Shown: positions 31,485 to 41,300 of the stretch, piece after piece
Layout: every line of letters starts with the position of its first letter
Numbering within the stretch: position 1 is the first letter of the stretch
Source: Bacteroidales bacterium
GTDB taxonomy: Bacteria > Bacteroidota > Bacteroidia > Bacteroidales > UBA932
Direction: 5' to 3'
Length of the DNA: 49,802 bases
NCBI GenBank assembly: GCA_017445425.1
Contig: JAFSUF010000030.1
Coordinates: 1-49,802 of the forward strand
Translations under genes and position numbers: made by a program
Notes under the pieces: model-generated
Databases searched by the model: none
Told to the model about the DNA's origin: nothing
The model's input: only the letters and a program-made list of their open reading frames with translations

Positions 31485-33500
31485 CTACAGCTCTATACTG
31501 ATGCTTGACAGATATACTGCGTAGTTGCTCTCGTTAACCACTTTGAAGAACTTGCAGCCTTCGGGAACTGCAAATGTCTCGGACTTGCCGTCTTCGCTCA
31601 AAGTGCCTGTGAGGGCATCTCCGGCGGGGTTCTCCGCGTTGCCGGCGTAAACCTTCAGGTTGCCCTGGTAGTAGGTTTTGTCGGGATGGCAGTTTACGGT
31701 GACAGACTTGATATCGGACGGCATCGCCGTCTTGTTGGCGATGAATGAATTCTTCTTGCCCTGCATCTGGATGCCGGTGCCGTAGTTGGCAACCTTGAGG
31801 AAACTGTACTCGTAATCACCTTCGGTGAAAGTGGCTTCTGCCTCGGGGTATGCAGCGGGGAGCTGCGCATCGGTAATCACAACCGCATTGCCGGGATCTT
31901 CTTCAGTGACCAGCTTTTCTATGAACCAGGCCGACTTGACCTGAGGCGTCCCGTTGTGGGAAGAGCGGTAGCCGCGTATCTTTATCACGTCACCCTCCTT
32001 GAGACCCAATGAAGCGAAGCTCTTGTCGTTCTTCGCTCCGTAACCCAGCTCGGTGGCGGTAAGGCCATAGACGTAAACCGTACCGGTCTCGTCGGTCAAA
32101 TCAAAGTTGCCGTAGGTGTTGTTGATGTTGCCGCCCATGGTGCCGGTGAGCACGTAAACCTGTGCGTCGGACTCCTCTGCAGCAAGGAACTCAGCCACCG
32201 TTGCAGCGATGGGGCCGCTGGCAAGCTTCTCTATGAACCATGCAGATTTGACCTGCGGTGTCCCGTTGTGTGAAGATCGGTAGCCGCGAAGTTTGATGAC
32301 GTCGCCCGCCCTGAGTCCCAGAGAGGCGAAGCTCCTGTCGTTGGAGGCTCCATAACCAAGTTCAGTGGCAGTCAGGCCGTAAACGTACACGGTGCCAGTC
32401 GCATCGGTAAGGTTAAAGTTGCCGTAGGTGGTGTTTATGTTACCTTCTATGGTGCCCACAAGTTCGTAAACACCGGAATCAGACTCCTCAGCTGCGAGGA
32501 AATCAGCCACGGTAACGGTCAGTATGTTACCCTCCTGGTTTACAGTAAACTCGGCAGTGGAGGTCTCGCCCTTGGCAGAGGTGGTGGAGAGGGTCATCAC
32601 GGCAGAACGCCCCATACCGGCATTCTCTGCGGCGGTGAATGTGAGTGTCACGTTCTCGCCGTCTTTGACCGCGCCCTTGAAGGTGATCCAGCCGGCTTCA
32701 TAGTCAGCCTTGACATCCTCACCTTTGACAACGGCCTTCACCTCGAAATCGCCACCCTCCTTGGGCAGTGTTACATTGTCGGACTCCAGGTCAAAGAGAG
32801 ACTTTTTGTGGGAAACATAAACTGCGTTGACAATCTCCCAAACTTGATCCTTCTCGTAGAACTGGAGGGTATTGGCCTGTACGGTGAGCACGTCACCCAG
32901 GGCAAGTTCCTTGTCGGCCCAGCATTTCTGCGCCTCCAGCTCTTCGTTGAGCAAGCCATAGACGTAGATTGTACCTGTTTCGTCGGTGAGGTCAAAGTTG
33001 CCGTATTTGGTGTTGGCCACGCGGGTGATGGTGCCGGTGATGATGTACGCGTCGGTATTCGCCCCAAGGGCCAGATAATCTGCAATGGAGATGGTGTTGT
33101 CACCGCTTTGGCCTTCGCCGGCAGCCTGCGTCACCGTGAGTTCCGCAAGCGGAGTGCTCTCTAAGGCGACGGAAGTGCTGGAAACATTACCTACTGCGCT
33201 GTAGAATTTTACGGCATCTGTGCGGGCGCCGCCGTCGTTGGGTGCGACAGTGACCTTTACTGTCTGGTTGCCCTCACCATTTGCAGGGGAGACGCTTATC
33301 CAGTCGGGCGTATCGGCCACCCAGGCGCCGTCGGCGGTTATGGTCGCTTCAAAGGACTGGCCGTCTGTGGCCACCTGCTGGGTGCCGGGAGCAACGGAGA
33401 TGTTGCGGGCCATTTCGCCTACGGGGGTTTCTGGTGTACAAGCGGCAAGGCCAGAGAGGCAAACGGCCGCTGCTATAAGAATTCTAAAATACTTTTTCAT
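31485..33500 (-). CDS. BACON / triple OB-fold repeat surface lipoprotein
   Basis: 671 residues with lipoprotein signal ending LAAC (C21). A BACON domain (~32-130) is followed by an OB-like module (~136-233, TGTITRVANTKYGNFDLTDETGTIYVYGL). A second BACON domain (~240-325) leads to two tandem OB-like repeats (~329-424 and ~433-528) with the same core YGNF[DN]LTD and VYVYGLTATELGYGA. A C-terminal jelly-roll-like module (~535-671) closes with VVNESNYAVYLSSISIEL. The last two OB repeats are ~85% identical over about 96 residues. No catalytic motif. It lies 19 bases after a large TBDT gene and shares modules with the first lipoprotein of the nuclease operon, so it may be a substrate-binding partner. 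Confidence 0.8.
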   Translation of the reverse strand: MKKYFRILIAAAVCLSGLAACTPETPVGEMARNISVAPGTQQVATDGQSFEATITADGAWVADTPDWISVSPANGEGNQTVKVTVAPNDGGARTDAVKFYSAVGNVSSTSVALESTPLAELTVTQAAGEGQSGDNTISIADYLALGANTDAYIITGTITRVANTKYGNFDLTDETGTIYVYGLLNEELEAQKCWADKELALGDVLTVQANTLQFYEKDQVWEIVNAVYVSHKKSLFDLESDNVTLPKEGGDFEVKAVVKGEDVKADYEAGWITFKGAVKDGENVTLTFTAAENAGMGRSAVMTLSTTSAKGETSTAEFTVNQEGNILTVTVADFLAAEESDSGVYELVGTIEGNINTTYGNFNLTDATGTVYVYGLTATELGYGASNDRSFASLGLRAGDVIKLRGYRSSHNGTPQVKSAWFIEKLASGPIAATVAEFLAAEESDAQVYVLTGTMGGNINNTYGNFDLTDETGTVYVYGLTATELGYGAKNDKSFASLGLKEGDVIKIRGYRSSHNGTPQVKSAWFIEKLVTEEDPGNAVVITDAQLPAAYPEAEATFTEGDYEYSFLKVANYGTGIQMQGKKNSFIANKTAMPSDIKSVTVNCHPDKTYYQGNLKVYAGNAENPAGDALTGTLSEDGKSETFAVPEGCKFFKVVNESNYAVYLSSISIEL
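31913..32520 (-). repeat. Tandem ~312-bp intragenic duplication encoding two OB-fold modules
   Basis: Two adjacent copies (roughly 31913-32205 and 32225-32517) encode near-identical OB-like modules. Both end in the same stretch from YRSSHNG through WFIEKL. The DNA differs more than the protein because many changes are at third codon positions, so the copies are not brand new. Confidence 0.85.
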
Positions 33501-33519
33501 AATCTGTGTCCTCCCTTAA

Positions 33520-36500
33520 TTAGAATGTGATTCTTGCACCAAGCTGGCAGCGCCATCTGGAGTAGAAGTCGCTGAGGTTGATGGTGCGGGGATCGTATTG
33601 ATAAGTAGGAGTAGCGTCACCCTTGGAATCAGTGGAAACGCCGGTCACCTTGAGTACCTGGACGGTATAGGAGCTGTTGTAGTATAGGCCCCAGTTGCGG
33701 TTGAAGAGGTTGCCTATGTTCATGAAGTCGGCAAAGAGCTGTACTTTGCGGCCGTGTGTCCTGTCGTAGATGAAATCCTCGCCGACGTGCAGGTCAAAGT
33801 GATGCTCGAAGGGGGCCATGCCGGCATTACGGCTGGACCACTGTCCGCGGTGGCTGCGAAGGTACTGGTCATTGCGGATGTAGTTCTCGAACTTGGCTGC
33901 ATCGCCCGCCTTTGCCCAGGACATCTGCGGAACTTCGCTTTCGGTGGGGATATATAGCAGGGAATTGCCCTTGTATCCGTCGCCGTTGAAGTCGGCAGAC
34001 TCGTTATATGTGTAGCTGTAGCGCTGGCCGCTCTCACCCATATAAGTCAGGGAGATGTTGGTGGCCAGGCGGCCTGCCAGATAAGGCTGGGAGTTCCAGG
34101 AAACGACGCCCATAATCTTGTGGGGCTTGTCAAATCCCGAATAGCTCATCTCGGGAGCGTTTGTATCCACCGAGTAGTTGTACTTCCAGTTGGAATATGC
34201 TACGGAAGAAGTGCCGTCGTTCACGCTGTAGGAGTGTCCCCAGGTGTAGGATGCCATCAGGTTCAGGCCAAAGTCAAAGGATTTCTCCAGTTTGCCGCTC
34301 AGGGAATAGGTGTAGCCCTTGTTGGTATTGCCCAGCGCAACAATAGTGGAATATGCGCTGCTCATCGCATTGTAATAAGGCGCGGTGGGGGTATCGACGC
34401 TGGAGTTTACGGGGTAAACCTTGTTCTCGCTGGTGATGGCAAGGTTCTGGAAGAAGATGTTGTTCAGGGTCTTGGAGAACAGGCCGTCGAAGGTGAAGGT
34501 CCAGCCGCCGTCCCAGGTCTTGTCAAAACCGAGGTTCACGCGGAATACCTGTGGATATTTGAACTTGCGGTTCATGGTGTTGATGGTCATGCCGCTGTTC
34601 TGCGCCTCAACCAGGCCGTTCTTGATGAGAACCTCGTAGGGGTTGCTGGTGAAAGGACTCACGCCCTTGGCCTCTGCTGCTGCGAGCACTTCTTCCCAGG
34701 GATTCACACCGTTTTTGTTCGTCTTGTTCTGGATGTAGACGCTCTTTGCCTCCATGCCGTTGTTGTTGTATGCGTTGGAGAGCCATACGAAAGGCACGCG
34801 GCCGGTGAACAGGCCGGCACCACCGCGGAGAACGGCGGTGTGCCCTTCATCCATGTACCAGCGGAAGCCGACACGGGGAGAGAGCAGGATGGTGGGAGCC
34901 GGAATCTCGCCCACACGGGCATTATAGAGTTCCGGGAAAGTATCCTTGAAGGTCTCAGCATAGGCATTGAAGCCGGGGTTCTCGGTGGGTCTGTTGAGAA
35001 GCACGGGCATATCTGCGCGCAGACCGTAGGTAAGGGTGAAGTCGCGGTTGGGCTTCCACTCATCCTGAGCGTAGAGGCCGAACTGTGCGGCCCATGTGGT
35101 AGCGCCCCATACAGGGCTGCCGCCGGTGAGCTCCGGATCTGCATAATTATAGTAGAACTCGTTCACGTTACCTGCGAAGTAGTCAGCCACGCTATTGTAC
35201 TTATACTCGCCGAATGCATACTGGCGGTAGATGTTGTAGAAGCGGAACAGCTCGTTGTGGGTACCTATGGTGATATTGTGCTTGCCGGCAAGGATGGATA
35301 CGTTGTCGGTAAGGGTATAGGTGTCGGAGTGCATGGCATTCTGGCCGGAAGAGTACTCCGTACCGAGATTAATGGTATAGGTATCGTTGGGGATATAGAT
35401 GTTGGCACCCTGATATGGGATCTCGCGGCGGTCGCGGACAAACACGGCCGTTGCGCGGGCCTCGTTGGTAACCATCTCGCCCAGGCGGCTGTTGAGCTCA
35501 AGCACGAACGAGTTGGTGTAATCAACCATATTGTAGGAAGAGTTGTTGAAGTAATAGGTGTAGTTGCCGCTGCCGTACTTGTCGGAGTTGCCGTGGGCGA
35601 ACTGATATCGGAACATCAGCTTGTTGTCGGTGTTGATGTTCCAGTCCAAGCGTAGCAAGGCGCTGATGTTGAGGTCCTTCTTCTGGTGCTGTCCGTAGCT
35701 CTCTGAATAGCCTTCGCCGGGAGAATAAGTGTCCTGGTAGTGTTTGAGGAAGGCATCGGCCATGGCGGTATTGAAGTGGGAAGCCACGAATTCCGACCGG
35801 GTGAGGTCGGTGGTGACCCCGTTAACCGTCACGGGGAATACCACATCCCTGAAATCCTCTGCACCGTCTATGCCGATGGGCGAGGTGTTGGCCAGGGCGT
35901 TGGTATAGGTATCAAGCGCCGGGCTATATACGCTGGGGTAGCTCTTCTTATAAAACTCGCCGCTGGCAAAGAAGAAGAGTTTGTTCTTGATGATGGGGCC
36001 GCCGAGGGTAAAGCCGGCGCGGGCCACGAGCTCGTCGTCGTATTTGGTGCGGGTCTTGCCCTCTGCTATGGGGCCTGCGGTAGTACCGATGAAGTCCTGG
36101 TTCATGTAATAACCGTAGGCAGAGCCTTTCAGCGAATTGGTACCGGACTTGGTGATGACGTTCATCGCGCCGCCGGTGAATCCGCTCTGGCGAACATCAA
36201 AGGGAGCTACTACAACCTGGATCTCTTCCACTGCGTCCAAGGAGATGGGGTCGGCTCCCGCCTGTCCGCCGTTGGTTCCGGAACTTGCCAGGCCAAAGGC
36301 GTCGTTGCTTATGGCTCCGTCAATCTGGAAGCTGTTGTAGCGGTTGTTGCTGCCGGCAAAAGAGATTCCTCCGTTCTTGCTGACGGTAGCCTGCGGGGTG
36401 TACTTTACAATGTCGTAGATGCTGCGGTCCACGTTAGGCATCGTCTCCACTGCGGTGTGGCCAAAATGGTCGCCGGCACCGGTCTTAGTGGCGTTGAAAG

Positions 36501-36876
36501 ATTTGTCGCTGACCACATAAACTGCGTCTATCGTCTCGGAGCCCTTCATCTTGAGGTTGAGCTCGTAGGGGTCACCCAGTTTGAGCATGACGTCTGTAAT
36601 TTCCACGGTCTCCATTCCGATGAAAGAGATCTCCACCGTGTAAGGGCCGCCGGTACGCATACCGTTGATCACGAAACGGCCGTCGGTGTTGGCGGCAGTC
36701 GCATACTGGGTTCCGGAAGGTGTGTGGGTCGCAATCACAGCCGCACCTGCGAGCGGTTCACCATCGGCATCTGCGATGAGACCGTTCATAGATGAAGTAG
36801 TGACCTGTGCAAAGGCTCCCACACCAACAAAGGCAATCGCCATGACGGCGATTAATCGCTTAAAGAGTTGGTTCAT
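33520..36876 (-). CDS. Oar-like TonB-dependent receptor (1118 aa)
   Basis: Signal peptide to ~residue 24 (VGVGAFAQ), then a carboxypeptidase-regulatory-like domain (~26-115: SMNGLIADADGEPLAGAAVIATHTPSG...TDGRFVINGMRTGGPYTVEISFIGME). The plug follows (RYNSFQIDGAISNDAFG, DPISLDAVEEIQVVVAPFDVRQSGFTGGAMNVITKSGTNSLKGSAYGYY), then a very long barrel ending in a strand closing LGARITF. The FDVRQSGFTGGAMNVITKSGTN block is typical of Oar/OmpA-related TBDTs of Bacteroidota. The substrate is unknown; members are linked to protein or peptide handling and adhesion. It heads a two-gene operon with the OB-fold lipoprotein. It is a clear paralogue of the 38364-41654 receptor. Confidence 0.9.
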   Translation of the reverse strand: MNQLFKRLIAVMAIAFVGVGAFAQVTTSSMNGLIADADGEPLAGAAVIATHTPSGTQYATAANTDGRFVINGMRTGGPYTVEISFIGMETVEITDVMLKLGDPYELNLKMKGSETIDAVYVVSDKSFNATKTGAGDHFGHTAVETMPNVDRSIYDIVKYTPQATVSKNGGISFAGSNNRYNSFQIDGAISNDAFGLASSGTNGGQAGADPISLDAVEEIQVVVAPFDVRQSGFTGGAMNVITKSGTNSLKGSAYGYYMNQDFIGTTAGPIAEGKTRTKYDDELVARAGFTLGGPIIKNKLFFFASGEFYKKSYPSVYSPALDTYTNALANTSPIGIDGAEDFRDVVFPVTVNGVTTDLTRSEFVASHFNTAMADAFLKHYQDTYSPGEGYSESYGQHQKKDLNISALLRLDWNINTDNKLMFRYQFAHGNSDKYGSGNYTYYFNNSSYNMVDYTNSFVLELNSRLGEMVTNEARATAVFVRDRREIPYQGANIYIPNDTYTINLGTEYSSGQNAMHSDTYTLTDNVSILAGKHNITIGTHNELFRFYNIYRQYAFGEYKYNSVADYFAGNVNEFYYNYADPELTGGSPVWGATTWAAQFGLYAQDEWKPNRDFTLTYGLRADMPVLLNRPTENPGFNAYAETFKDTFPELYNARVGEIPAPTILLSPRVGFRWYMDEGHTAVLRGGAGLFTGRVPFVWLSNAYNNNGMEAKSVYIQNKTNKNGVNPWEEVLAAAEAKGVSPFTSNPYEVLIKNGLVEAQNSGMTINTMNRKFKYPQVFRVNLGFDKTWDGGWTFTFDGLFSKTLNNIFFQNLAITSENKVYPVNSSVDTPTAPYYNAMSSAYSTIVALGNTNKGYTYSLSGKLEKSFDFGLNLMASYTWGHSYSVNDGTSSVAYSNWKYNYSVDTNAPEMSYSGFDKPHKIMGVVSWNSQPYLAGRLATNISLTYMGESGQRYSYTYNESADFNGDGYKGNSLLYIPTESEVPQMSWAKAGDAAKFENYIRNDQYLRSHRGQWSSRNAGMAPFEHHFDLHVGEDFIYDRTHGRKVQLFADFMNIGNLFNRNWGLYYNSSYTVQVLKVTGVSTDSKGDATPTYQYDPRTINLSDFYSRWRCQLGARITF

Positions 36877-36904
36877 AAGTATTTGATGTTGGTATAGTAT
36901 TCCT

Positions 36905-36934
36905 GGTTAAAAACCAAATTTAGGTAATTTAACC
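36905..36934. promoter_or_regulatory. -7 element TAAATTTG inside an inverted repeat, promoter of the Oar-like receptor operon
   Basis: Minus-strand TAAATTTG (36915-36922) is a perfect TAnnTTTG 39 bases from the ATG. It is flanked by perfect 7-bp arms GGTTAAA (36905-36911) and TTTAACC (36928-36934), a plausible operator. Confidence 0.5.
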
Positions 36935-36954
36935 GTAATACTGTCAACATCTTA

Positions 36955-38220
36955 TCAACAAGGGCAAATCTTGCGGCAGAGGTCGGTGGCGTCAAGTTTT
37001 TCCCAGGTGAAGAACTCCACCGGCCGGCGGACCTCATGGTCACCCTCATAGAATGTCACCTCCTTTGTGTAGGGCTTGCGGCCAAAGTGGCCGTAGGCAG
37101 CAGTGGGGAGGTAAATAGGGTTCTTGAGGCCGAAGCGGCGTATGATGGCTGCGGGGCGCAGGTCAAAATTGGCGTCGATGGCCTCGGCAATCTCTGCGTC
37201 GGAGAGCTTTGAGTGGCTTGTGCCGAAGGTGTTTACAAAGATGCTGCAGGGGCGGGCGATGCCGATGGCGTAGGATATCTGCACCATCATCTCGTCGGCA
37301 ACACCGGCAGCCACCATATTCTTGGCGATATATCGCGCAGCATAAGCGGCACTGCGGTCAACCTTGCTCGGATCCTTGCCGGAGAATGCCCCGCCGCCGT
37401 GGGCGCTGCGGCCTCCGTAGGTGTCAACTATTATCTTGCGACCCGTGAGACCGGTGTCACCGGCGGGGCCGCCTATTACAAACTTGCCGGTCGGATTCAC
37501 GTGCAGGATGATGTCATCGCCAAACAAAGCTGCAGTCTGGGGGCGCAAACGCACCTTGAGGCGCGGCAGCAGGATGTTCTCCACGTCGCTGCGGATGCGT
37601 GCCGCCATTGCCTCGTCGCTGTCAAATTCGTCGTGCTGGGTTGAGAGTACTATGGTGTGCACCCGTACCGGCCGGCGGGTTTCTCCATCGTATTCGATGG
37701 TAAACTGACTTTTAGCATCGGGCCGGAGGTATGGCATCGGGGAATTCTCCTCCCGGCGTATATCTGCCAGAGTGCGGAGCGTAAGATGGGAGAGGATCAG
37801 CGGCAGGGGCATATACTCGTCGCCCTCGTTGCAGGCATAGCCGAACATTATGCCCTGGTCACCGGCACCCTGCTCGTCTTCGCTGGCGCGGTCCACGCCG
37901 CGGGCAATGTCGCGGCTCTGCTCGTGCAGCGCAAGAAGCACAGAGCAGGAATTGCCGTCAAACTGGTAATCGCTCTTGGTGTAGCCGATGCGGGCTATTG
38001 TTTCCCGGGCGACCTTTTCGATGTCCACGTAGGCGCTGCTGGCCGCCTCGCCTCCAACCAGCGCCAGGCCGGTGGTAACAAAAGTCTCACAAGCCACGTG
38101 TGCAGAAGCGTCGCGCCTTAAGAATTCATCCAAAACTGCATCGGAAATCTGGTCCGCAACCTTGTCGGGATGCCCTTCGCTCACCGACTCTGATGTAAAG
38201 AGATAGTTTTTCTTATTCAT
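36955..38220 (-). CDS. metK: S-adenosylmethionine synthetase
   Basis: 421 residues from the ATG at 38220. The longer frame (to 38310) would translate through the riboswitch-like leader and is not credible. MetK signatures: [37 protein letters not shown], the glycine-rich loop [25 protein letters not shown] and [18 protein letters not shown]. The length is normal. It makes SAM from methionine and ATP. The gene stands alone between two TBDT genes. Immediately before the ATG is a pseudoknot candidate resembling SAM-II/SAM-V riboswitches, which would give feedback control of translation. The pathway partner ahcY lies at 47318. Confidence 0.98.
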   Translation of the reverse strand: MNKKNYLFTSESVSEGHPDKVADQISDAVLDEFLRRDASAHVACETFVTTGLALVGGEAASSAYVDIEKVARETIARIGYTKSDYQFDGNSCSVLLALHEQSRDIARGVDRASEDEQGAGDQGIMFGYACNEGDEYMPLPLILSHLTLRTLADIRREENSPMPYLRPDAKSQFTIEYDGETRRPVRVHTIVLSTQHDEFDSDEAMAARIRSDVENILLPRLKVRLRPQTAALFGDDIILHVNPTGKFVIGGPAGDTGLTGRKIIVDTYGGRSAHGGGAFSGKDPSKVDRSAAYAARYIAKNMVAAGVADEMMVQISYAIGIARPCSIFVNTFGTSHSKLSDAEIAEAIDANFDLRPAAIIRRFGLKNPIYLPTAAYGHFGRKPYTKEVTFYEGDHEVRRPVEFFTWEKLDATDLCRKICPC

Positions 38221-38273
38221 GATTTTAGCATTTTTTAACGGTGGTTGCAAGCAATGACAAATCTGTCCACCCC
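38221..38273 (-). promoter_or_regulatory. SAM-II/SAM-V-like riboswitch candidate controlling metK
   Basis: In minus-strand RNA sense, P1 pairs GGUGG (38271-38267) with CCACC (38244-38240). The 22-base loop contains GAUUU (38263-38259) and ends UUGCAA directly before the P1 3' strand. P1 is followed by GUUAAAAAAUGCUAAAAUC, whose final AAAUC can pair with the loop GAUUU to make a pseudoknot. GAUUU, UUGCAA before P1 and a purine-rich tail with GCUAAA match what I recall of the SAM-II core. The tail abuts the metK AUG, so ligand binding could hide the ribosome entry site. Confidence 0.65.
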
Positions 38274-38288
38274 GTATGTTATCGGCCG

Positions 38289-38296
38289 CAAAGGTA
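38289..38296 (-). promoter_or_regulatory. -7 element TACCTTTG for metK
   Basis: Minus-strand perfect TAnnTTTG located just upstream of the riboswitch candidate; transcription starting a few bases downstream would include the whole P1 stem. No matching TTTG at -33; one lies 11 bases upstream. Confidence 0.6.
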
Positions 38297-38312
38297 AGAA
38301 TAATCGGCAAAT

Positions 38313-38342
38313 AAAAAAGGGCCCCTGTGGTAGAGGCCCTTT
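38313..38342 (-). terminator. Rho-independent terminator of the second Oar-like receptor gene
   Basis: AAAGGGCC / GGCCCTTT stem (38335-38342 with 38316-38323), extended by inner C/G pairs and followed on the minus strand by TTTTTT, 22 bases after the receptor stop codon. Confidence 0.8.
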
Positions 38343-38363
38343 GATATGTGTCAAGTCAACTGA

Positions 38364-41300
38364 TTAGAAGAAGTAGCGTGCGCTGAAGAGGATGCTCCAA
38401 GTTGACATGGTGTTTGCGTAGGTGTCAAACTTGCACTGGTCTGCGTTGAAGGTGTAAACGCCGTCGTTCATGCTGATGGCGCTGACGCTCTTGATCTGTT
38501 TTACATTGCCCCATTTGGGGTTGAGCAGGTTGCCCACGTTGTTTATGTCGCAGCCCAGGCGCAGGGTATGGTCTCTGCCGGCGATGTTGAAGATAACATC
38601 CTGGGAAACCTTTGCGCTCAGCTGGCCGAACCAAGGCATAACTGCACCGCCGCGTACAGAGTATTCGCCGCGATGTTTGCTCAGATACTTGTCGGAAGCG
38701 ATGAAGCTTTCGTATGCAGCACGGTTGTCATCGCTGCTGAAAGGCATAGCTGCAAGTTCTGAAGTGGTGGGGATGTAGATCAGGTTGGGTGCACCTGCGC
38801 AACCGGTGTAGTCAACATTTGTGACGTAGCTGTAACGGGAAGCTGCAAAGCTGCCTGCGTAACCAAAATTGTATCCCTCATAGAACAGGCCGAGGTTGGT
38901 TGCCAGGTGACGGCCTTCCTTGATTGTGTAGTTTGCATTGGCAATCACACGGTTAGGCGCAACGAAGCTGTTGTAACCCAGTTCGTCGGTATTGGTACCG
39001 TCCTTGGTGAAAATGGTATCGGTGAATGCGGTGGATATCTGGTCGCCGGCACCATCGCCGAGGCTCTTGGATACGGAGTAGGTATATGCTGCCATCAAGC
39101 TCAGGCCCCATGCGAAGTCTTTACGCAGGCTGCCGGTGAGGGATGCATAATAGCCCTGGTTCGTACCCTTTGCGGAATTGGTCACATAATAAGGATGGAC
39201 GAGGCCGTCAATTGCGGTATAGGCTTTTCTTGTGCCGGGTTCGCCGGGGAGCTGCACGGTAGTCTCGTTGTAACCGAGGGTATGGATAACCGTGCTCACG
39301 ATATTTTTGTTGTAGATACCTTCCAAGCTACCTTTGATGCCGCCGGGGAGATTTGCGTCCAACGCCAGGGAAGCTTTAACCGCGGTGGGCATTTTGAGGG
39401 CCTTGTCAAGAATGGTGGCTGCGCTGGGCGCTGCAAGGTCTTCGTTGCGGGTAAATGCGCCGCCGTACAGGTCTTTTGTGATCTCGTCGATGCTTGTGTG
39501 GAATTTAGGGATGTTGACTCCATTAACCTTGCCGTCGGTAGAAGCAGCTATCTGGCTGGCTTTCATGACAACCTGATTCTGCAGGCAGTTGCTGTTGCCG
39601 GCAACGGATACAATCCATACGAAAGGCATACGGCCGGTATATATGCCGGCGCCGCCGCGCAGGATGAGGTCCCTGTTGCCAAGGATATCCCAGTTGAAGC
39701 CGATACGGGGAGATATGTTCAAAGTAGCGGCAGGCATGTCGCTGGTCTTGTAACCGCCGTAGCTTGCGTACATATCGGTGAACTTCTTGTTCTCGTTACC
39801 CTCGATAGAAGGATACATAGGGAGTTCGAAGCGTAAACCTGCAGTGAGTTTGAAGTTGTCGCTGATGTTCATTTCGTCCTGCAGATACAGGGAGAACTGG
39901 TTGAAGTCGAAAGAAGGGAACACCTGCTTGAGTTCGTCGTTGTTGCCGTGGGTGATTGCAAACGAAACCGGAGTGCGGTCGTTTACGAAATCATCCCAGC
40001 TTGCATATACGTACTGACCGGCACCGCCCTGCATGAAGCCGTTCTTGGTGCGGTTATGCTCATACTGCAGACCAACCAGGAAGTTGTTGATACCTGCGGA
40101 GAAGGTAACCTCGTCGGTGAATACGAGTGTTGTTACGTCGCGGAGGTTGCCGTATGTGAACGGGTCGGGACCGAAAGAGGTGAGGACTGTGCCCTCCTGC
40201 ATGATATCAACAGAGGGGAAAGTTTCACCGTAGAAGCTTCTGGGGATATTCTGGTGTGAATATGTGGCACGGAGCAGGTTGTTTACCTTGCCGTCGAACA
40301 GGCGGCTGTTCAACTCACCGGCAAATGAATAGAAGTTATCCTCTGAGAAGTAGTACTGGCTCTCGAAGGGGAGTGCATAGGTGGTTGTGCGGCCACCGTC
40401 GTTGCGTACGTAACCGATATTATTGACACCGTTGCCAATGGGGTTGACGCTGCTTGAAGGGGTGGAGATGGTCTTGCGGGTAACCTGGCTGTAACGGAGC
40501 ATCAAGGTGTTGTTGCGGTTGATGTTCCAGTCGATGCGGCCGAGCAGCTTGACCAGCGGAGTGCCCACGGAGAAGTTCTGGTAGCGACCGGGATCGTAGT
40601 TGTACTTGGAGTCAAGGACAGACTTGAACTCTTCCATCTGGGCCTCGGTGGGACGGTGAACGGTACCGCTGCCGTCTGCACTCCAGCTGCCGTCGTTAAC
40701 CTGCCAGTTGGTGGCGGGGCTTGTCTTGGGCTCGTACTCTACATTCACGAAGAAGAAGAGTTTGTTCTTGACGATGGGGCCGCCCACGCTTGCGCCGATA
40801 GTATTGCTTACAGCGTCAGATTCGGGAAGTTCGCCCACAGAGCCGTCGGCGTTGGCATACTTGCGGCCGCGGACCTTATCAGAAGTGTAATAATCATATA
40901 CGCTCACCTTGAACTCGTTGGTACCGCGTTTGGTCACGGAGTTGACAGCCGCGCCGGTGAAACCGCTCTGGCGGACGTCAAAGGGAGTGATGTTGATGCT
41001 CATCTGCTCGATTGCATCCAAGGAGATGGGGCTTCCGCCTGCAGGCAGGTTGCTGCCGATACCGAATGCATTGTTGAATGCGGCACCATCGACCGTGATG
41101 TAAGAAGAGCGGTAGTTACCGCCGCCGGCTGCAAAACCGCCGACACCCGTGGTAGCCTGAGGGGTGAGACGGAGAACGTCGTTGATGCTGCGGCCAGTGG
41201 AGGTAGGGAGGTTTTCCATGGTCCTCTGGCTCACTGATGTGCCGATGCCGCTGCGTTTGATGTTCATGCCTGACTCTGCGGCGTCTGCCACGAATACGGC

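Noticed and set aside
31900-32520. Repeats that could suggest a CRISPR array
   Set aside because: The repeat units are ~312 bp, in frame and encode OB-fold modules; no short regularly spaced repeats occur anywhere in the window.
34120-35655. 511-codon plus-strand open frame opposite the Oar-like receptor
   Set aside because: It lies wholly antisense to a clear TBDT gene; its translation is Val/Gly/His-rich without recognisable motifs and reflects codon bias of the real strand.
38220-38310. Upstream in-frame start for metK
   Set aside because: The extra 30 residues have no homology to MetK and run through the promoter and riboswitch-like leader.
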